This document shows, one piece after another, positions 1 to 11,901 of a stretch of DNA of 64,000 bases. The DNA lies in the NCBI GenBank assembly GCA_025506515.1, contig CM046452.1, positions 43,863,444 through 43,927,443 of the forward strand, in the 5' to 3' direction. The stretch is from Flaveria trinervia (Eukaryota > Streptophyta > Magnoliopsida > Asterales > Asteraceae). How positions within the stretch are numbered: position 1 is the stretch's first letter; every line of letters starts with the position of its first letter. A program made the position numbers and the translations under genes. The notes under the pieces are model-generated. The model saw only the letters and a list, made by a program, of their open reading frames with translations, ran no database searches and was not told where the DNA came from.

Positions 1-1450
1 TTTTTGTTTTAATAATTGGAAGCTGATTCTTGACTCTCATTCCATTGTATGTCGTTCCTTTGTGATTCAAGGCTATGAGAGGTTGTGCGATCGTAGAATA
101 TCCTTCTATGAATCGGTGGTAATATCCTGCTAATCCTAGAAATTGTCTTATCTCGCTTGGCGTTTTGGGTGTAGTCCAATTCTTTATCGCCTCAATTTTG
201 GCAGGATCAACGTGTATTCCTTTCTCATTAACAATATGACCTAGGAATTGTACTTCTCTTATCCAAAAGTCACACTTTGAGAATTTAGCATACAGCTGCT
301 CATTTTTCAATAGTTCCAAGATCATTCGTAAGTGCTCTTCATGCTCCTCCTTGGTCCTAGAATATATCAGTATATCATCGATGAACACAATGACAAACTG
401 ATCAAGATACGGTTTGCACACGCGGTTCATGAGGTCCATGAACACAGCAGGTGCATTAGTCAACCCAAAAGGCATGACCAAGAACTCACAATGACCATAA
501 CGAGTACGAAACGCAGTCTTGGGAATGTCTTCTTCTCGAACTCTGAGTTGATGATAACCAGATCTCAAGTCAATCTTCGAATAATAGCTTCATCCTTGAA
601 GCTGATCGAACAAGTCGTCGATACGAGGTAAAGGGTATTGGTTCTTGACTGTTACCTTGTTTAACTCTCTAGCATTGATGCACATTCGGAATGTGCCATC
701 CTTCTTCTTAACAAAGAGAACGGGAGCTCCCCAAGGTGATGTACTAGGTCGAATAAAGCCCTTATCCAAAAGCTCCTGAAGTTGTGACGACAACTCCTGT
801 AGTTCGTTCGGTGCTAATCGATAAGGTGCCCTAGCAATCGGAGCTGCGCCGGGAGTCAACTCAATCTGGAATTCCACTTGGCGGTGAGGTGGTAATCCAG
901 GAAGATCCTCTGGGAACACCTCTGGAAAGTCGCATACTACAGGAATAACCTCCATTCTCTTTTCTTCTGCCTGCTTATCGGTTACAAGTGCTAGAATAGC
1001 CACACGACCCTTTCGTAATAACTTTTGAGCTTTCATGTATGAGATGATGCCTATCACAACACCACTCCTATCACCTCTGACGGTAAGAATTTGATCACCA
1101 ATCGGAATCCGTATGATCTTCTCATGACATATGACTTCCGCTTGCTTGCTAGAGAGCCAATCCATGCCTATCACAACATCAAAACTCCCCAGCGTAACAG
1201 GCATGAGATCTATAGTGAAAGTATGACCAGCAAGTTCTATCTTACAGTCTTTAAGGATATGCGTTACATGGATTTGTTTACCGTCGGCTAATTCCACAGT
1301 GTATTTAGATTCTAAAGCAGAGGGTATATCACATAAATGACTACAGAACTTTAAGGACACAAAACTCCTATCGGCTCCAGTATCAAATAGTACCGTAGCA
1401 AAACAACCATTAATAGAGAATCTACTAGTAACAGTTGTGGGATCATTTAG
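1..1450 (-). pseudogene. pol: gypsy pol fragment: aspartic protease and reverse transcriptase
   Basis: Read on the minus strand, the aspartic protease active site Asp-Thr-Gly-Ala is at 1384-1373, followed by the protease flap region with VIGMDWLS. After a linker comes reverse transcriptase, with the PYRLAP entry motif, KIDLRSGYHQ (about 575-545) and the catalytic VFIDD box at 388-374. Reverse transcriptase would copy the element RNA inside cytoplasmic particles. A TGA at about 590-592 interrupts the frame just after DQLQG. The usually invariant CIDYREL block reads CINAREL, so two key positions are changed. The RT runs off the left edge, so thumb, RNase H and integrase are not visible. Relic, not a host gene. 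Confidence 0.9.
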
Positions 1451-2867
1451 AGCCTCACCTGAGTCGATGACGAAGGCTCTCCCCTTGGCTCCATCTTTAT
1501 TGCAGCCATTTCCAGTACCATTTCCACCATTGTTGTTATTATTACCATTGTTGTTGTTGTTACCGTGGTTGTTGGTATTGTTGTTGTTGTTGCCATTACC
1601 ATTCCTCCTTAGTTGTGGGCAGTTTCGCCTGTAATGCCCTTCTTTCCCACATTCAAAACAACCCTTGGGAGTTTCTTGAGGTTGTTGTGGCCTCCTTACC
1701 AGTTCACCACGACAATCCTACGCAGCATGTCCAATTTTTCCACAACGTTGACACTTGAAGCTATCACACCCTCCCACATGATGGTAATTACACCGAGTAC
1801 ACTTCGGATGTCTCCCACCATAACCACTGGGTCCTTGATTATTTGCAAGCATCTGGTTGGGGTTAAGGTTATTGTCAAACCTCCGTTGCTGCTGAACTGG
1901 CTGTTGTTGCTGTTGAGATTGAGGTTGACCACTGGAAGATGATGCTGCTTTGGTGTTGTTGGCATTATCCCACTTCCTTTTGTTGTCGGCACGCTTGCCA
2001 CAGCGCCCCGTTTGGGTAGACGTCCTTGCTCCACGGCTTGGTCAGTTAGCCTGTGAGCTAGTTAGATGGTTTGCTGAATTGTGGCTGGATTGGAAGCAGT
2101 TACCATACTTTGGATTTCAGGTACCAATCCTCGTATGTAATGCTCTATCCTTTTATGCACCTCATTCACCATTTCCGGGCACAAAGTTACTAATTCATGG
2201 GTTCTGGTGGTGTAAGCCTCAATTTCCGAGCCCTGCATTTTCAATTGCCAGAACTCCATCTCTAACTTCTGCACTTCGCTGCGAGGACAGTACTCCTCGG
2301 TCATCATTGCTTTGAACTCATCCCATGGAAGTCCATTCGCCATCGCTTATCCAAGCATCTGGACTTGCGCGTTCCACCAAGACAGAGCAGCACCCTCTAA
2401 AGTCCCGGTGGCATACTTTACTTGATCCGCTGGTGGACAGTTACATTTGAAGAAAACAGACACAGTCTTCTTGAACCAGCGTACAAGCCCTACAGCACCC
2501 TCTGTACCGATGTAGGTCTGTGGTTTACAGTCCATGAAGGACTTGTAGGTACACACTGGTGGTCCTGTTTTAACACAACACACATTAATCAAACATCCCC
2601 TACAGTTATGAAGGATATCAGATTTATCTTTCTATCATGTTTACCTGCTGGCTGACCCGCGTGGGCAGCAGCCACTGTCGCCTGAACATGCTCATTAATT
2701 AGAGCAGCCAATTCTGCGGGAGTCATGTTAATAGCACCACCACCCTGTTCTCCGGTGCCACGTCCACGTCCGCGTCCACGACCACGTCCACGTCCACGTC
2801 CACGTCCACGGGCGTCCATTCTTTTCACTTTACATTCACAAATACAATAATGAGTAACATCAAACAT
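1451..2867 (-). pseudogene. gag: gypsy gag remnant with CCHC zinc knuckles
   Basis: The start is near 2819 at MDARGRGRGRG, an Arg-Gly run encoded by a CGTCCA-type hexanucleotide tract at 2761-2815. It is followed by the capsid region with FMDCKPQTYIGTEGAVGLVRW and EGAALSWWN, the retrotransposon gag fold that packages element RNA. The frame breaks near 2590 and again near 2345. Downstream a CTRCNYHH-type cysteine cluster and CQRCGKIGHAA form the first knuckle, whose last residues are interrupted by an in-frame TAG at 1720-1718. A second intact knuckle, CFECGKEGHYRRNC, lies at about 1665-1620. An Asn/Gln-rich tail precedes the protease. Confidence 0.85.
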
Positions 2868-3097
2868 ATTTAACTCATTGAAGCATAGTAAATAGTAAAC
2901 AAAAGAAATAACGAATCATCACAACCACAACATTCGTAACAAAAATAATAACAAAGTAAATAAATTGCAAATGAGTCACAATGTATTTAGCAATGTCAAA
3001 ATTGAAGTTTGTTGTTCATGTGGGGAAACAACCCTTCCCACATAGGTTTCAAAAAAGAAAACACTACGTAGTCTAAGTCATATAAAGAAGTCAATTG

Positions 3098-3791
3098 ACG
3101 ACATCTGACCCATCACTATCATCCTCCATCTCTTCTGGTTCCTCCTCCTCGGGTCCCTCCTCGGGATCCTCCTCATCCTCAGGGTCTGCTGCAGGAGCAG
3201 GAGCTATAGCAATCTAAAGTGCCGCTAATTGGGCTTCTAAAATGGCAATCCTATTATCGGCTACGGCGTCCCGCTGTTCACGAGCAGTCACGCGCCCTTG
3301 GAGTGCCATAAGACCATCTTGCATATGGTGACAACCGTTCAGGGTCTTCCCGTGTTCTTCCTCGAGTTCATCCATTGATGTCTTAGGTTGTACACCTCTT
3401 GCTGTAGTGTACAGACATCACCCGTGAGCCGCCTTACTCGATGCTGTTCTGTATCCAGTGCAGCCATTAGTGCAGCAATCAGTTGCTCGTTGGACTGCGC
3501 CGTTCGTGGGAGTGAAGGCATGGGTTGATTGGCATTTTTCCTAGTCCTTGGCTTTGGGACAGGTACGCGCTCCCTAAACATGATATGATCAACAAATCTA
3601 GGATAGGAACGCCAGTCTCGCGGAGGGTCACGCTTCATCAATGCAAATGGTTGATGCCAGTCAATCTCCTCTCGGGGATAAGCCAGTCGGGGCCAATCGA
3701 ATCCATCATCAGGTATAGGTGCAGGAGGTGGGGTTTCAGATCGTGTAGGTGATTCAGGTCGTTTACCCAGAGCTCTCGAAGACGATGCCAT
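3098..3791 (-). pseudogene. gypsy leader ORF between PBS and gag (function unknown)
   Basis: An ORF starts at 3791 with MASSSRALGKRPE, lies between the PBS and gag, and runs 150 codons to 3339. The protein is basic and proline-rich at first, with PPPAPIPDDGFDWPRL and two RDPPRDW/FRERVPVPKPR stretches, then coiled-coil-like (EQLIAALMAAL...). A shifted frame continues the coil and ends in a very acidic Glu/Asp tail near 3100, with one TAG at about 3215. The original protein was therefore probably about 230 residues. Extra ORFs between PBS and gag are seen in some plant gypsy groups. No domain was recognised, and its role is unknown. Confidence 0.6.
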
Positions 3792-3914
3792 GCTGCAGAG
3801 AGTGTGACGTGTATGCCATGAGTATACAGTAGATGAGAATAAGGCACAGGTAACTAATTAACTGTGTGCAGTTATAGTCTAGTGTGTATGCAACCTAGTT
3901 CCCTATAACCAATG

Positions 3915-3926
3915 GCTCTGATACCA
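3915..3926 (-). other. primer binding site for initiator Met tRNA (gypsy 1)
   Basis: The minus strand reads TGGTATCAGAGC, the standard plant iMet-tRNA complement, three bases from the inner edge of the LTR. Confidence 0.92.
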
Positions 3927-3929
3927 ATC

Positions 3930-6670
3930 TGTCACACCCTCAAAATCCACTTGCGGAGTTTTACCGCGAGGCATGTGAACAAACCAGGATCACAGTCAAT
4001 AGTTACTCAGAACGACTCTATATGCCATAATTTAAATGAAATCAACCAAAGTAAATAAATTAAACAGTGCGGAAGCGTTTTGAAAACAACCCAAAGAAAT
4101 AAAAGTATAATTGTGGCAAAACATGTGCCAATCCAAAAGAGTAATCATTAATCATTAAAATGATAAAATTGTCTTGAAGACCGTGTCTTAGAATGCAGTG
4201 AACCATGCAGTGCTCCTATGGTAAGCAAGCTAATGACCTGAGAATAGCATACTAAAATGTCAACACAATGGTTGGTGAGTTCAAGAGATATTCAAACATA
4301 AACAGTTTAATAATAGAGATGTACAAGTAGCGTATTGTAACAGATAGCTAGTCCATTAACAATAAATATTATTTCATAGTGATTTCGCAATTGAAGCTGA
4401 CTGTGTTACGTTGTTGCCTCATGCCACGACTTAACAGGTCGTGACAATGTTCATTAGGACAACTTGCACCCGGTTGACCTCGAGTCACACAGGTGGGGCT
4501 CGTCAGACCCAGTAGTACTACCCAAATTTCCCCGCTATTCAATATTAACAATTCGAAAGTGTGAGGACTTTTCCATGATATCAACACTATATAATATTGT
4601 ACATAACTTGAATACATAAAGCGTTCATGATTTACCAGTATGCTATCTCCTCCAAAGAGAGTAAATAAAAAGTGAGGCATGAACTCACCTGATATGCGTA
4701 TAGAAACACAGAGTTTGACTTGTCAAACAGAATAGACAGACAACCTTCAGAGGTTACCTAGATCATATAAGTACATGAGTACGTGTAATCAAAGAACATG
4801 TGAAACCCTAAGTACACTACAACCAAGGACTCAAGATTTCAAACAAAACAGACATGTTTGACCTAGTTGACCCGTTTGACCCGTTGGTGACTTTATGTGT
4901 TGAAAACCATTCAAGTAATCATACACATATATCATACATAGTTAACATTCAAATAGATCATATGTATGCTATATTAACCAGGTGTATCACTTAGATCATC
5001 ATACAACCAAGTACCATAAGTCATGCGAATCTAGAACATTAACATATCCACTAGTTATAACACAACTAACATGTCACACAAAGATCAACCACTCACCACA
5101 TGCCATGTGAAGCCACTCACGACTTCAGATCCTAAACCCTGCCAATCCTACTAAGTAGGGGCCTCAGATTCGCACACGTGTATGATGATCATAACCATAT
5201 TCATTAACCATATGCATTGCATTCTACAACATCACAACAATCAATTACTAATCCCAAACATGATGTCCTGCTACTAATCAACATCCAAATCATACATGAT
5301 CATAAATGTCCAAATATCATTCATGATTACCCCGGTATCACATACAACCAAATTACCATGTTCTACCACATTAGAATCTATCCATGATCATACTAACATG
5401 CTCCTAACATCCCAAACATCTTCAAGCTGTCATTTTTCAGACTTTATGCAAATAAAGTTTCCCTTTTGGGAAAGTACATCCCAACATCTATCAACCATCC
5501 AATGTATTCATGAATTCATCATAATTATACCATCTCAAGCTCATAACAATATCTAGACATGATCAACATTACCTAATCACCATAATCTAACAATCTTCAT
5601 GAACAAAAGTTTCTACTTTTGGCAAGCTATGAATCAACAACATCCATTCAAAGATTTCTAGCATTCATAACAACAATCTAGCATCTAATCATCATCATGA
5701 ACACATCCATAACATCAATCCATCACTAGATCATCATTACATGCAAAATAAAGTTACTATTATTAGTAACCTATGAACACCAACTTCAATTCACCAATTT
5801 CTTGCAAAATCAATGTATCCTAACATTCATACAACCTACTAATCATCATACATTCATCAAACAATCATCCATCATGCATAATCATGCCATTTTCGAACTA
5901 GGGTTTGCTTCATAATCAAAGTTCATGATCAATCCACTAAAAACATAGAATTCATGCATAATCGACGTTAACTAACATGTATTCAATCTAACTAACATGC
6001 TAACATCACCAAACAACATCAAATTCGACCCCATGAAGACCAATTTCGCAACTAGGGTTCGGCCACCATGAACAACCCACAAAACTTGTAAAAATCTAAC
6101 CTTTAAACGTGTGTTAACTTGCAATTGATGATTCCTACGTGTTGTATGCCTTGTAATCGAATCAAATTGATGCTTTGATGCTTGTTCTTGGCTGATTTTC
6201 GCAAAGGGAGGGGGTTGAGAGATGTGTTGCGGCCGAATGGGCGGGGATTAGGGTTTGGGATTTGTTTTGTTTAATTATAATTTACATAATTACCCTTTTA
6301 ACCCTTGTAATTTGTATTTTATAAAAACTAGGCTTTAAACTCTTTGTAAAGTGTTTTTAAATTCATAATATAAAGATATAAACTTATGAAAATCATTATA
6401 TATCTTATCTTTATAAAAACACACGACCTATGAATAAATAGGCATGTTTCCGCGTTACGTGATTAATTTTCTAATTAACTTTTAAAAACGTGTAAACACA
6501 TAAACCTAACACAATAATCACATAATCAATTAGATTCACATTAAATTAACATTATTCATTATTATTAGGTCACCAACGTTAAACGACAACTAGTGTGTGC
6601 TCACGACACGTGTATACAAGACTTAACGGAACTAACGGAGTTTGGTAATGGAAATTTACCGGATGTCACA
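3930..6670 (-). repeat. 5' LTR of gypsy 1 (2.74 kb)
   Basis: The LTR is bounded by TGTGACATCC at 6670 (5' end, minus strand) and GGTGTGACA at 3930 (3' end), next to the PBS. Nothing in it codes for a recognisable protein. It is AT-rich with many CATCA/ATGAT words and several AACTAGGGTT-like stretches (about 5900-6060). The first flanking bases outside are 6671-6675 (gcaat), one half of an expected 5-bp target duplication whose partner lies outside the window. Confidence 0.88.
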
Positions 6671-7314
6671 GCAATAACAATAGCAATAACAATAGCAATA
6701 ACAATAGCAATAACAATAGCATAACAATAGCAATAACAATAGCAATAATATAGCAATAACAATAGCAATAGCAATAACAATAGCAATAACAATAGCAATA
6801 ACAATAGCAATAACAATAGCATAACAATAGCAATAACAATAGCAATAACAATAGCAATAACAATAGCAATAACAATAGCAATAACCATAGCAATAACCAT
6901 AGCAATAACCATTGCAATAACAATAGCAATAACAATAGCAATAACAATAGCAATAACAATAGCAATAACAATAGCAATAACAATAACAAAACAATAACAA
7001 TAACAATAACAATAACAAAACAATAACAATAACAATAACAATAAAACATAACAATAACAATACAATAACAATACAATAACAATAACAATAATAATAACAA
7101 TAACAATAACAATAACAATAACATAACAATAACAATAACAATAACAATAACAATAACAATAACAATAACAATAACAATAACAATAACAATAACAATAACA
7201 ATAACAATAACAATAACAATAACAATAACAATAACAATAACAATAACATAACAATAACAATAACAATAATAATAACAATAACAATAACATAACAATAACA
7301 ATAACAATAACAAT

Positions 7315-7348
<34 letters not shown>
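6671..7348. repeat. compound microsatellite (AATAAC)n / (AATAGCAATAAC)n / (AAC)n
   Basis: About 680 bp of simple repeat in three zones: a 12-bp AATAGCAATAAC unit to about 6985, a plain AATAAC hexamer to about 7315, and an AAC trimer to 7348. Scattered variants (ACCATAGC at 6885-6912, single-base slips) interrupt it. It starts exactly at the outer edge of the gypsy LTR. Long reading frames here translate only to Leu or Cys-Tyr runs and are not genes. Confidence 0.95.
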
Positions 7349-8240
7349 CAAATGTTTGGTTTTCAAGAATGATGTATATTGCTCTCAAGTTCCTTACAAG
7401 TGTTTACAAAGCATAAAAGCATAAAAGATTACAAAGGGACCTATGAGACTTTATACTACATCCTACACCAGCCATACTTTGAAGGCCAGTTGGATACATG
7501 ATCTAGACAACAACAAAATCAATGTAGAGTCAAAAGGCAGATTGCCTTTTAACTAGTGACTATGAAATGTCATAGCTCACATCCCAATATACTAAAAAAA
7601 GATACATAAAGTAGAAAGTAACAAACTCAAGTCCTCAATGTACAGTTTACCAAAAGCATGGACCTTTCACCAACTTGTGAAAGTTGGTGAGTCAAACAGA
7701 GTTGCAGAGGAATGGTGGTCTAGCTTTATGATAAAAGGTACATCAGATAAAGCATGTACTCAAAAGTCTCTAGAAGAAATATGTCTTAATGAATTGGCTT
7801 TGGAAGACTTTGTCTCTGAAGCTTTGGAAGACTTCATATCTGGCTTCGAAAGATATTGGTCTTGGCTTCAGAAGATTTCACACTTAGAATATTTTCTAAG
7901 ACATAGTGTAAATCTTCCGAAGCATTCTACTTAGTACTTCTGTACATGCATGCAGGATAGACTTTGGATGTTTTAGGTTGCATCAGCCTTTTAAATTATT
8001 AGATGGTCAAGATCACCCAGACTCTCATAGTGTATTCTCATCTCCAAAAGATCATGCAAAGGTAGATTGAACATGTCTTGCCATATGTAGACATCTTCAA
8101 TACCTTGATCTCTGATAACATGTCATCTTCCTAGATTAGTAGTATAAGTCCAGGATAAGATGGGTCTTCCTGATGCCATAGGAGCTACGTGGATTGGAGT
8201 TGGCGGAGCTTCCTCTTGTTACACATCCTCAGGATGTTCT
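7349..8240. other. probable decayed retroelement flank, no gene
   Basis: No convincing coding region. A degenerate repeat of TTTGGAAGACTT / CTTCAGAAGA-type words at about 7790-7925 resembles the U3 repeat arrays of the SIRE-like LTRs elsewhere in the window. This could be the eroded 3' LTR region of the element whose additional ORF follows. No PPT or LTR boundary could be identified. The 98-codon plus-strand frame at 7638-7934 comes from these repeats. Confidence 0.4.
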
Positions 8241-11150
8241 GACTCATCCTGAGGTTTGGAGATAGATTCTCTTTTCCTTTTATTCTTAGACTTTGGTCTA
8301 GAAGCCATCCTTTTTCTTCTCTTCATACCATTTAACTAAGAAGACTGGCCTATAACACCTTGTTGATCATCTTTTTTCTTTCTTAGTTGGGTTTTCCTCT
8401 TCATAGGTTTAGATTAAGAGGGGACTGAACCCTACTGTGGATTTGAAGATGAAGCTTGCTGAGATTTAGCAGGAGATCCAGGTTATGTTGTCTTAAAAGT
8501 TTCAACCTTTACCTCCACTTCTTGAGGGACCTGACTTGGTGGGGAAAGTAAGTTAACAAGTTCTCCTCTTTTAATCTTCTGCTTGATCACCCTAATGTGC
8601 TCATCCATGGTGGATAACATAGAGCCAAGTCTCCTTTCAGAGAATCCATATAGCTTTAAAAAGCTCATCATCCTCTGCCTATCAGCAGACTTTTTTGACT
8701 CTTCTAGATGATGGCTCTTGCCTTGAAAGCTTCTTCCCTCATCTTCCTCTTTGTTGTCTTTCTTTCTTTGAGTACTACAAGTTCAAGTTACTTGAGATAC
8801 TCAAACTCAATGTACTCAAAGGACAGGGGAAGAAGTGCATCTGCATGATAGAGACCTGTGGCACTTAGGTAGTTGATTATGTTGATGTTATCAGTTTCTT
8901 TGTCTACCTGAGGTTCTTATGGAACCATAGTCTCCTACACAGGACTTTCTTGAACTGGTGAGAGAGTAAGGACATGTTTGTATAGCCTTTTTAGTCTTCT
9001 CTCCTCTTTGATCAAAATAAGCAATCTCGCATCCTCTGCTTCCTTCATCTCTCTTGACAATTCTATGTCAGCCAGTTCATTCAATTATTCTAAGGGGAGG
9101 GAGATGATATTATCAATATCATAGTTTCTAGTCTGTAAGTAAGAAATCTCAACTGCTCTCACTTATCATTTTGAGTTTTTGGTCTGGGAGTAGCCTTGAT
9201 TGCAGCTTCCATAAAGCCAGCAGACTTGCAGAGAAACTTGCTCCCCTTAGCTTCCTTTTCCTCTCTCTCTCTCTCTGTCATCCTCCTTAATCTCCTCAGG
9301 AATTATTTTCCTTTTCCCTTTGTCACTCACAGAACTTTGTGACTTAGGATGGAGAGAGCTTTGGCCTTCATTGCTTAGAGTAGCATCCATGCTCTAGCCA
9401 GAGAGAGGTTGAGATACACCTTCACCAGTAGGTGTCTCATCAAGGGAATGGATTTCTAAAGCAGTTGTAGGTGTGACAGGACTCTCAGGTTCTATCACTG
9501 GGCCTTCAGTCAAGGTTTTCCCTTTAAAGCTAATCTCAGGGCATGCCTCAATATTCAGTTGACCAATGACATTGCATGATTGCCTTTGTCTCCTTCTGAG
9601 GCTAAACTCTTTAGTAATTCTATCTTGAATCCTTTGAGCCAACTTGTCAGCTTGTCTAGATTAGCTTGGGTTGACAAGTGGCATATTGATAAGGTCAAGA
9701 CCTTCATAGTAGTTCAAGGTCTAAAAGTTGAAGACCTCTTGCTGCCTTTGAACTCTTTCAAGAATAAGGGCTCTTCTATTAGCATCATACATCCACCCTA
9801 TGATGTATTCTTTCAAGAATAAGGGCTCTCCCTAAAAAAGACTCTGAATAAAGGAGTCTATAGAGTCCATATCAATATGAACTTGAGGAAGTTGCTGAGT
9901 ATGAACAGTTGCAAGTGAAGATGGTGATTCCTTAATGTCCATACAATATGAGGAACTCCTAGGTTCTATGATTATAATGACTTTCTTCCCCTTTTTGGTA
10001 GCATCACCCTCTTGCATAGGTGAGCTAGGAGTTAGGTCAATCATATTCATAGGTTCTTGTGTTCCTGGTTGAGCTCTTCTTAAAGGTTTCCCAACCTTGA
10101 GATAAGAAATATCAAGTTGCTGATCATTAACCCTATTATGTAAGGTAGTCACCTAAGATTCCAAGTGACTAATCTTAGAGACTAGATAGGAGCATGTTTT
10201 TGACAGTTTATGACAGTTTTTGCACCTTTAGTCTCCGATTTCCCTCTTCTTCATCAGAAGATTCATTAGGGAATAAGATAATTAGACCAAAGTCCTCAGT
10301 CTCACTACCACCATGATGTTCTTGGCTGTTGTACTTCCTCTGGTCACTAACCACTTCAGATGGAGCATTAGTGGGCTGAGTTGCCATGGTTGAGGTCTTA
10401 AAGATGTAATCACTTGCAGAAGTGAGAGCCTCTTCCATATGGACCTCCTGAACAGAGGCAGGAAGATCCACCTCAGTAGTAGGTAGATGATATGGGCTAG
10501 ACATAAGAGAATTAGGAGCACTTATCTCTCTTTGAGTAAGGAAAGAGTAGAGAGACTCAAGATACTCACTGAATCCTAAGTCTTCAACATCTTGAAGAGA
10601 TAGGAGTGGTTTGCTCCTTAGGAGAAATGGGAGCTCTAGTGTCCACTTCTTCCTATGTGGGTAGTAGTATGGGGGCCTGCACAGACTGAGTAGCTTGTGA
10701 AGGGGTTCGTTTGGATATTCTTTGGTAGGTGAGGGTGATATGTCGCTATTTTGGTGATTAAGAGGCACAAGGTGTGGGTTCAACACTAGCGTGTGTTGCT
10801 TGGTTGCCACCTTGAGCAATGAGCTTTAACATTTTAGGGACAAGAGTTGTCTCTACCCTAGAGAAGCCAATAGTTGGCTTTTTCAAAATTTTAAAGATGT
10901 CAGGCTTCATCTATTCCAATTTAAGAATATTACTTGTTTCCCTCAACTGTGAGCCTAGCTCACAGTTGGGAATATGTTGAACATATCTAGGAAACATATA
11001 GTATCCTAAGAAGTCCAAGTTAGCAAGAAAATTTGTATAAACAAACTGAGAGTACCTGAACTTGACTCCCTGAACCATCACATGCACTATGAAGGAGAGA
11101 TCTTCAGAAATCTGGTCTCAGCCCCCATGCTTGTTGGACAAGCTATGGAT
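8240..11150 (-). pseudogene. 3' part of the additional ORF of an old SIRE-like copia element
   Basis: Minus-strand fragments of one decayed long protein, in order from 11150 downward: a helical region with SEDLSFIVHVMVQGVKF then YYMFPRYVQHIPN, matching the YPRF landmark of this additional-ORF family (compare about 18080 and 55900). A Pro/Ser/Thr-rich acidic linker follows (ORF 10819-10208, with SETEDFG and SSDEEEG), then coiled-coil pieces (10152-9832, 9642-9394, 8671-8483). Many stops and frameshifts separate them. The upstream half is missing because the LTR of copia 2 begins at 11156. This assignment is family-level inference; the protein's function is not known. Confidence 0.6.
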
Positions 11151-11155
11151 GACCA

Positions 11156-11888
11156 TGTTAGGGATCGTGTACTAGACGATGTACTAACTGATTAACGTGT
11201 ATACCGAACCAAATAGTGCGGAATCCTATTTGATTGGCGATCCAATCAGTGAGAACGTACGTAGAAACAATTATGTATTGAATCTAACGTTAAGAATCAA
11301 TTAGGAATCGATCTAATGCGATCTATGAACTTGGAGTATGATCTTAGAGGTCTCTGGACGGCTAGGGTACGTCTGGAGTCGAAGTGTGTATAATCTTTTT
11401 TCCACGAATTAGGTGGTATTTATAGGTTAGGGTTACTCATTCGGGCGACTGAACCATTAGCATGGTTCATTCGTGCGATTAAGCCATGCGGTTGATCCAT
11501 TCGCATGACTGAGTGTTCAGTCATGTGACTGAGTCAGTCGCATGAAATTGTTCAGGCGTATGGACTATTTAGGCGCATGGACACTCAGTCGCATGGCCAT
11601 TCGGACGCATGACTACTGTTGGGGCGCATGGTCCAGTCGGACGCATGAGAACTTCACTTAACCAAGTTTGAATGTATTCATTATTATAACATTATGCATA
11701 TCAATTCAAACGATCACAAACCTATATAATCTAGTCAATATGCGTTACACAACTCATTAATGAAATATTAAACAGTATAAATCACAATCAAACATTCTCA
11801 TTTCATTAAGTACCCAAATATTACATAAGCGTAAGACATTCAAGACATATTACATTAAGATCCAAATCTAGGTACATATGTATCAACA
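11156..11888 (-). repeat. 3' LTR of copia 2 (733 bp)
   Basis: Minus strand: the LTR starts TGTTGATAC at 11888 directly after the polypurine tract and ends CCCTAACA at 11156, so the ends are TGTT...AACA. U3 contains a cluster of imperfect TTCAGTCGCATGACTGA-like words at about 11430-11650, immediately upstream of a TATAAATA box (11424-11417). The boundaries rest on TG/CA ends and PPT adjacency only, because the 5' LTR is not present for comparison. Confidence 0.75.
11417..11424 (-). promoter_or_regulatory. TATA box in the copia 2 LTR
   Basis: TATAAATA on the minus strand, at the downstream edge of the U3 repeat cluster. It is positioned for LTR-driven transcription toward lower coordinates. 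Confidence 0.6.
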
Positions 11889-11901
11889 AGCTCCCCCTTG
11901 G
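11889..11901 (-). other. polypurine tract of copia 2
   Basis: The minus strand reads CCAAGGGGGAGCT next to the LTR start. AAGGGGGAG is the usual polypurine primer of SIRE-like elements. Confidence 0.8.

Larger units (their letters stand above)
1..6670 (-). mobile_element. Ty3/gypsy (chromovirus, Tekay-like) retrotransposon, 5' part
   Basis: The minus-strand order is 5' LTR (6670 to 3930), iMet PBS (3926 to 3915), leader ORF, gag with zinc knuckles, protease, then reverse transcriptase running off the window start. The LTR begins TGTGACATCC and ends GGTGTGACA, the usual terminal signature of this plant gypsy group. RNase H, integrase and the 3' LTR lie outside the window. The lineage is inferred from gag and RT wording; no chromodomain is visible here because that end is missing. 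Stops and frameshifts in gag and the leader ORF show that this copy is not autonomous. Confidence 0.9.

Noticed and set aside
6601..7388. Three long minus-strand reading frames (about 230-240 codons)
   Set aside because: They translate the microsatellite into Leu, Cys-Tyr and Ile-Val runs in every frame; the length comes from the lack of stops in the repeat.
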